DNA of 48,196 nucleotides from Pseudomonadota bacterium (GTDB lineage: Bacteria; Pseudomonadota; Alphaproteobacteria; Caulobacterales; Caulobacteraceae). Where the stretch lies: contig JAEYWU010000119.1 in NCBI GenBank assembly GCA_023428785.1, forward strand, positions 1 through 48,196, written 5' to 3'. Shown here one piece after another: positions 43,351 to 48,196 of this stretch. Each line of letters starts with the position of its first letter. The stretch's first letter is position 1. A model generated the notes under the pieces. It was not told where the DNA came from. It was given only the letters and a program-made list of their open reading frames with translations, and made no database searches. A program made the position numbers and the translations under genes.

Positions 43351-44169
43351 ATGCAGGACTGGCTGACCGTGCAGGAAGGCGATGCGCCGCTGATCGTGGC
43401 CTTCCCCCATACCGGGTTCGACATCCCGGCGGGCATCGAGGCGCGGATGGTGTCGCCCTGGCGCGCCCGTAAGGACGCCGACTGGTGGATTCACAAGCTC
43501 TACGCCTTCGCCTCGGACCTCGGCGCGACCCTGGTCCGCACGGGCATCTCTCGCAGCGTCATCGACGTGAACCGAGACCCGTCCGGCCAGTCCCTCTATC
43601 CCGGCATGACGACCACCGGCCTGTGCCCTACCGAGACCTTCGACGGCGAGCCGCTCTATCTGGCCGGGCAGGAGCCCGATCAGGCCGAGATCGACCGGCG
43701 CCGCGCGACCTTTTTCGATCCGTACCATGCGGCGCTTGAGGCCCAGATCGCGCGGCTGGGCGCGGCCGGCCCGGTCGTCCTCTACGACGCCCATTCGATC
43801 CGGTCGCATGTCCCGCGCCTGTTCGAGGGCGAGCTGCCGCAGTTCAACATCGGCGACAACGGTGGCCAGACCTGCGCGCCCGGCCTGACCCGCGCGGTCG
43901 AGGCGATGTGCGAGGGGTCGGGCTTGTCGACCGTCACCAACGGCCGGTTCCGGGGCGGCTGGACCACGCGCCACTACGGACGGCCCGAGACCGGCGTCCA
44001 CGCCATCCAGATGGAACTGTCCTGCCGCGGCTATATCGACGAGCCCGCGACGCCGGACGAAACGAACTGGCCGACCCCTTTCGACGATGCGCGCGCCGCC
44101 GCGCTTCAACAGCATCTGCGCGCCATCCTGACCGCCGCGCGCGATTTCGCCCTGAACGCACGAGCCTGA
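43351..44169 (+). CDS. hutG: N-formylglutamate deformylase
   Basis: A 272-residue enzyme that splits N-formylglutamate to glutamate and formate. It contains LIVAFPHTGFDIP, ADWWIHKLYAFASDLGATLV, SRSVIDVNRDPSGQSLYPG and LYDAHSIRS, the marks of the HutG/FGase family, and ends with a QMELSCRGYIDEP segment. AGGGAG at 43341-43346 precedes the ATG. It is the first gene of hutG-hutU-hutH. Confidence 0.96.
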   Translation: MQDWLTVQEGDAPLIVAFPHTGFDIPAGIEARMVSPWRARKDADWWIHKLYAFASDLGATLVRTGISRSVIDVNRDPSGQSLYPGMTTTGLCPTETFDGEPLYLAGQEPDQAEIDRRRATFFDPYHAALEAQIARLGAAGPVVLYDAHSIRSHVPRLFEGELPQFNIGDNGGQTCAPGLTRAVEAMCEGSGLSTVTNGRFRGGWTTRHYGRPETGVHAIQMELSCRGYIDEPATPDETNWPTPFDDARAAALQQHLRAILTAARDFALNARA

Positions 44170-44170
44170 G

Positions 44171-45835
<1,665 letters not shown>

Positions 45836-45837
45836 AC

Positions 45838-47364
45838 ATGACCCAGATCGTCATCGGCTCCTCGCCGCTCACCCTGTCGCAGTTGCGCGCCGTCGTGGAC
45901 GCGCCGGCCTCCATCTCGCTGTCGGACCGCGCCTGGGCGGCCGTCGATGCGGGCGCGGCGGCCGTGGCCGCCATCATCGAGACAGGCCAGACCGTCTATG
46001 GCGTAAACACCGGCTTCGGCCTGCTCGCCAACACCTCGATCGCCCGCGAGGACCTGGAAACGCTCCAGACCAATCTCGTGCTGAGCCACGCCTGCGGCGT
46101 CGGCGAACCCCTCCCCGATCCGATCGTGCGCCTGATGCTGGTGCTCAAGATCGCCAGCCTGTCCAAGGGCGCCTCCGCCATTCGCGGCGAAACGCTTCAG
46201 GCCCTGATCGCGCTGGTCGAGCATGATGTCCTGCCGGTGATCCCGTCCAAGGGCTCGGTCGGCGCCTCGGGCGACCTCGCCCCACTGGCGCATATGTCGT
46301 CGGTCCTGCTTGGCGTCGGCGAGGCGCGGCACAACGGTGAGACCCTGTCGGCGGTCCACGGCCTCAAGCGCGCCGGCCTCAAGCCCATGACGCTCGGGCC
46401 CAAGGAAGGCCTCGCGCTGCTGAACGGCACCCAGTTCTCGACCGCCACGGCCTTGGCCGGACTGTTCCGCGCGGAAGCCGTCTTCTCAGCCGCGCTGGCC
46501 GCCGGGGGCCTGTCGGTCGATGCCCTGCTGGGGTCGGACGCGCCATTCGACCCGCGCATCCATGCCCTACGCGGTCATCGCGGCCAGATCGAAGTCGCCC
46601 AGACCCTGCGCGCCATGCTGGTCGGGTCCCAGATCCGCGAGAGCCATCGCCACGACTGCGCCAAGGTGCAGGACCCCTATTCCCTGCGCTGCCAGCCGCA
46701 GGTCATGGGCGCGATCCTCGATCAACTGCGCATGGCGGCCCGCACCCTCCTGATCGAGGCCAACGCCGTCACAGACAATCCGCTAGTCTTCGCGGAAGAC
46801 GGCGACGTCCTGTCGGGCGGCAACTTCCACGCCGAGCCGGTCGCCTTCGCGGCCGACCAGGTCTCGATGGCCCTGTGCGAGATCGGCAATCTGTCCGAGC
46901 GTCGGACCGCCATCCTGGTCGATCCCAAGATGAGCGAGCTGCCGGCCTTCCTCGTCAAGGAATCCGGCGTGAACTCCGGCTTCATGATCGCCCAGGTCAC
47001 CGCCGCCGCCCTCGTCGCCGAGAACCGTATGGTCGCCCATCCCTGCAGCGTCGACACCGTGCCGACCTCGGCCAATCAGGAAGACCATGTCTCGATGGCC
47101 GCCCATGGCGCCCGGCGTCTGCTCGACATGGCGGCCAACACCGCCGTGGTCGTCGGCATTGAATTGCTGGCCGCCGCGCAAGGGCTGGAATTCCGCCGGC
47201 CTCTGAAGACCTCTCGCTCGCTTGAGGGTGTCTGCGAGGCGATCCGCACCGTCGCGGCGCCTTACGACGCTGACCGCTATTTCGCGCCGGACCTGACGGC
47301 TGCGGCCGCCCTCGTGGAGAGCGGCCGCTTCCTCAACTTCTCGCCCGGGCTGGCGGACGCCTGA
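45838..47364 (+). CDS. hutH: Histidine ammonia-lyase
   Basis: A 508-residue enzyme that removes ammonia from histidine to give urocanate. The MIO cofactor is formed from Ala143-Ser144-Gly145 in GSVGASGDLAPLAHM; YGVNTGFGLLA (with the catalytic Tyr) and QDPYSLRCQPQVMG are also typical. It is the last gene of the plus-strand hut unit. Its stop is one base from that of the next, convergent gene. No histidine transporter gene is seen in the window. Confidence 0.98.
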   Translation: MTQIVIGSSPLTLSQLRAVVDAPASISLSDRAWAAVDAGAAAVAAIIETGQTVYGVNTGFGLLANTSIAREDLETLQTNLVLSHACGVGEPLPDPIVRLMLVLKIASLSKGASAIRGETLQALIALVEHDVLPVIPSKGSVGASGDLAPLAHMSSVLLGVGEARHNGETLSAVHGLKRAGLKPMTLGPKEGLALLNGTQFSTATALAGLFRAEAVFSAALAAGGLSVDALLGSDAPFDPRIHALRGHRGQIEVAQTLRAMLVGSQIRESHRHDCAKVQDPYSLRCQPQVMGAILDQLRMAARTLLIEANAVTDNPLVFAEDGDVLSGGNFHAEPVAFAADQVSMALCEIGNLSERRTAILVDPKMSELPAFLVKESGVNSGFMIAQVTAAALVAENRMVAHPCSVDTVPTSANQEDHVSMAAHGARRLLDMAANTAVVVGIELLAAAQGLEFRRPLKTSRSLEGVCEAIRTVAAPYDADRYFAPDLTAAAALVESGRFLNFSPGLADA

Positions 47365-47365
47365 C

Positions 47366-48196
47366 CTATTCGGCCGGGGCGTCTTCCACGCTCAGGACAT
47401 ATTCCCCGGTCTCGCCCGGCGAATAGCTACGGACCCGCAGCACATATTCGTTTCGCCCGTCCGCGGTGAAGTCGAGCCGCGAGTTGGTGTCGGACAGGCC
47501 GTCGTCGTCGGTCAGTTCGACTTCGAACACACCGTCGGTCGTCTGGCCGAGCTGGATGTAGGTGTCGAACTCGTTGGACGTCAGGGTAATGCGGACGCGC
47601 TGACCGTCATAGGCCTGGAAGCGGTAGGCGTCATAGGCATAACCATAGGCGTCGGTGGCGTCGTCACCGCCGAGGTCGCCACGCACGGTCGAGCCGATCA
47701 CCAGGCTGCCCGGCTGGGGCGCAGGCCCCAGGTCGGTGACGGTGAGGTCGTAGGCTCCGGTCTCGCCACCGGCATAGCTCGTCGCCCAGATTTCATAGAG
47801 GGCGTTGTCCGGAAGGGTGAAGGACAGCCGCGAGTTGGTCCCCTCGCCCATGCCGTCGTCGTCCTCGCCGATGGCGGCCAGCCCATCGTCGCCGTGCACG
47901 CCCAGCAGGAGATAGGTATCGAAATCGGCCGACTGCATCTCGATCCGGATGCGCTGACCGGCCTGCCCCTGGAAGCTGTAGGCGTCGTAGTTCATCCCCT
48001 CGTAGGTGATGCCGTCGCCGCTCTGGAGCCGCCCGCTGACAGGGACGCCGATGCGCAGGGGCTCCGGCTCAGGCGACGGCCCCAGGTCCTGGCTCTCCAG
48101 GCTGTAGGGCCCCAGCCCTCCAGGATCGAGCGGGAGAACCCACAACTCGTACTCTCCGCTTTCGTCGGCGGTGAAGATCAGGCGGGAGTTGGTCGT
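47366..48196 (-). CDS. Secreted protein of PPC-like repeats, C-terminal part
   Basis: The frame runs from the window edge to a stop at 47366, so 276 residues of a larger protein are visible and its start is outside. Three repeats of about 110 residues share TNSRLxFT, a following Y-E/V-L-W/R strand, the GETGxYxLxV pattern and, between them, the YDAYSFQGQAGQRIRI and DTYLLLG pieces. This is the form of the PPC (bacterial pre-peptidase C-terminal, PF04151) domain, found in secreted proteases and surface proteins. DDD-rich turns may bind calcium. Which enzyme, if any, precedes the repeats is not visible. Confidence 0.8.
   Translation of the reverse strand, partial: TTNSRLIFTADESGEYELWVLPLDPGGLGPYSLESQDLGPSPEPEPLRIGVPVSGRLQSGDGITYEGMNYDAYSFQGQAGQRIRIEMQSADFDTYLLLGVHGDDGLAAIGEDDDGMGEGTNSRLSFTLPDNALYEIWATSYAGGETGAYDLTVTDLGPAPQPGSLVIGSTVRGDLGGDDATDAYGYAYDAYRFQAYDGQRVRITLTSNEFDTYIQLGQTTDGVFEVELTDDDGLSDTNSRLDFTADGRNEYVLRVRSYSPGETGEYVLSVEDAPAE

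Overview
The window looks like chromosomal DNA of a high-GC alphaproteobacterium, most likely of the Caulobacterales (Brevundimonas/Caulobacter type). This rests on the gene families and their order (pyrE-pdxJ-acpS-lepB-rnc-era, the purC/purS/purQ/purL set with a short PurL, a DUF1476 ATPase-inhibitor gene), on two candidate promoters resembling the Caulobacter housekeeping consensus TTGACGS-N10-14-GCTANAWC, and on the strong G/C bias in third codon positions. It is inference from content; no rRNA or tRNA gene is present to confirm it. Genes are packed tightly: most same-strand neighbours overlap by ATGA/GTGA, and five convergent pairs share one CTAG as both stop codons.

Layout. 1-3.8 kb: end of a DUF6880 protein, a secreted S41-type protease of lower GC, then smpB and dapA on the minus strand. 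3.9-5.9 kb: a Slt70-like lytic transglycosylase. 5.9-9.1 kb: a translationally coupled operon TetR regulator, binding protein, permease, ATPase (iron-chelate or cobalamin type uptake), divergent from a membrane GT2 glycosyltransferase. 10.6-14.7 kb: map, radC, a PL10 pectate lyase-like lipoprotein and a glutathione S-transferase. 14.7-27.2 kb: a dispersed purine biosynthesis region (purB, purC, purS, purQ, purL) with other genes between: a hypoxanthine-DNA glycosylase that seems to start at CTG, a purU remnant, a fasciclin lipoprotein, DUF1476, a PEBP protein, an aspartyl protease, a secreted HD hydrolase, a VOC protein, DUF1428 and a TspO-like membrane protein. 27.2-33.4 kb: two lipoproteins, parC, recO and three accessory genes. 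33.5-38.8 kb: the era-rnc-lepB-acpS-pdxJ-pyrE cluster read on the minus strand. 38.8-47.4 kb: histidine utilisation, with hutF-hutC-hutI (plus an AraC-type regulator) divergent from hutG-hutU-hutH around a HutC-like operator. The window ends inside a secreted protein made of PPC-like repeats.

How the genes work together. The hut genes encode the five-step route histidine to urocanate (HutH), imidazolone propionate (HutU), formimidoylglutamate (HutI), formylglutamate (HutF) and glutamate plus formate (HutG), under the GntR repressor HutC. PurS, PurQ and PurL together make FGAM synthase; PurC and PurB act later in the same pathway. LepB, RNase III, Era, AcpS, PdxJ and PyrE form a housekeeping cluster.

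The region is mostly ordinary core genome; I saw no CRISPR array, insertion sequence, phage or defence system. The most unusual points are a perfect 13-bp inverted repeat covering the ribosome binding site and start of the TspO-like gene, a 24-bp direct repeat bracketing a small secreted-protein gene beside hutI, the CTG-started DNA glycosylase overlapping purB, the truncated purU, and a signal peptidase I with a Pro/Glu-rich N-terminal extension of about 230 residues.
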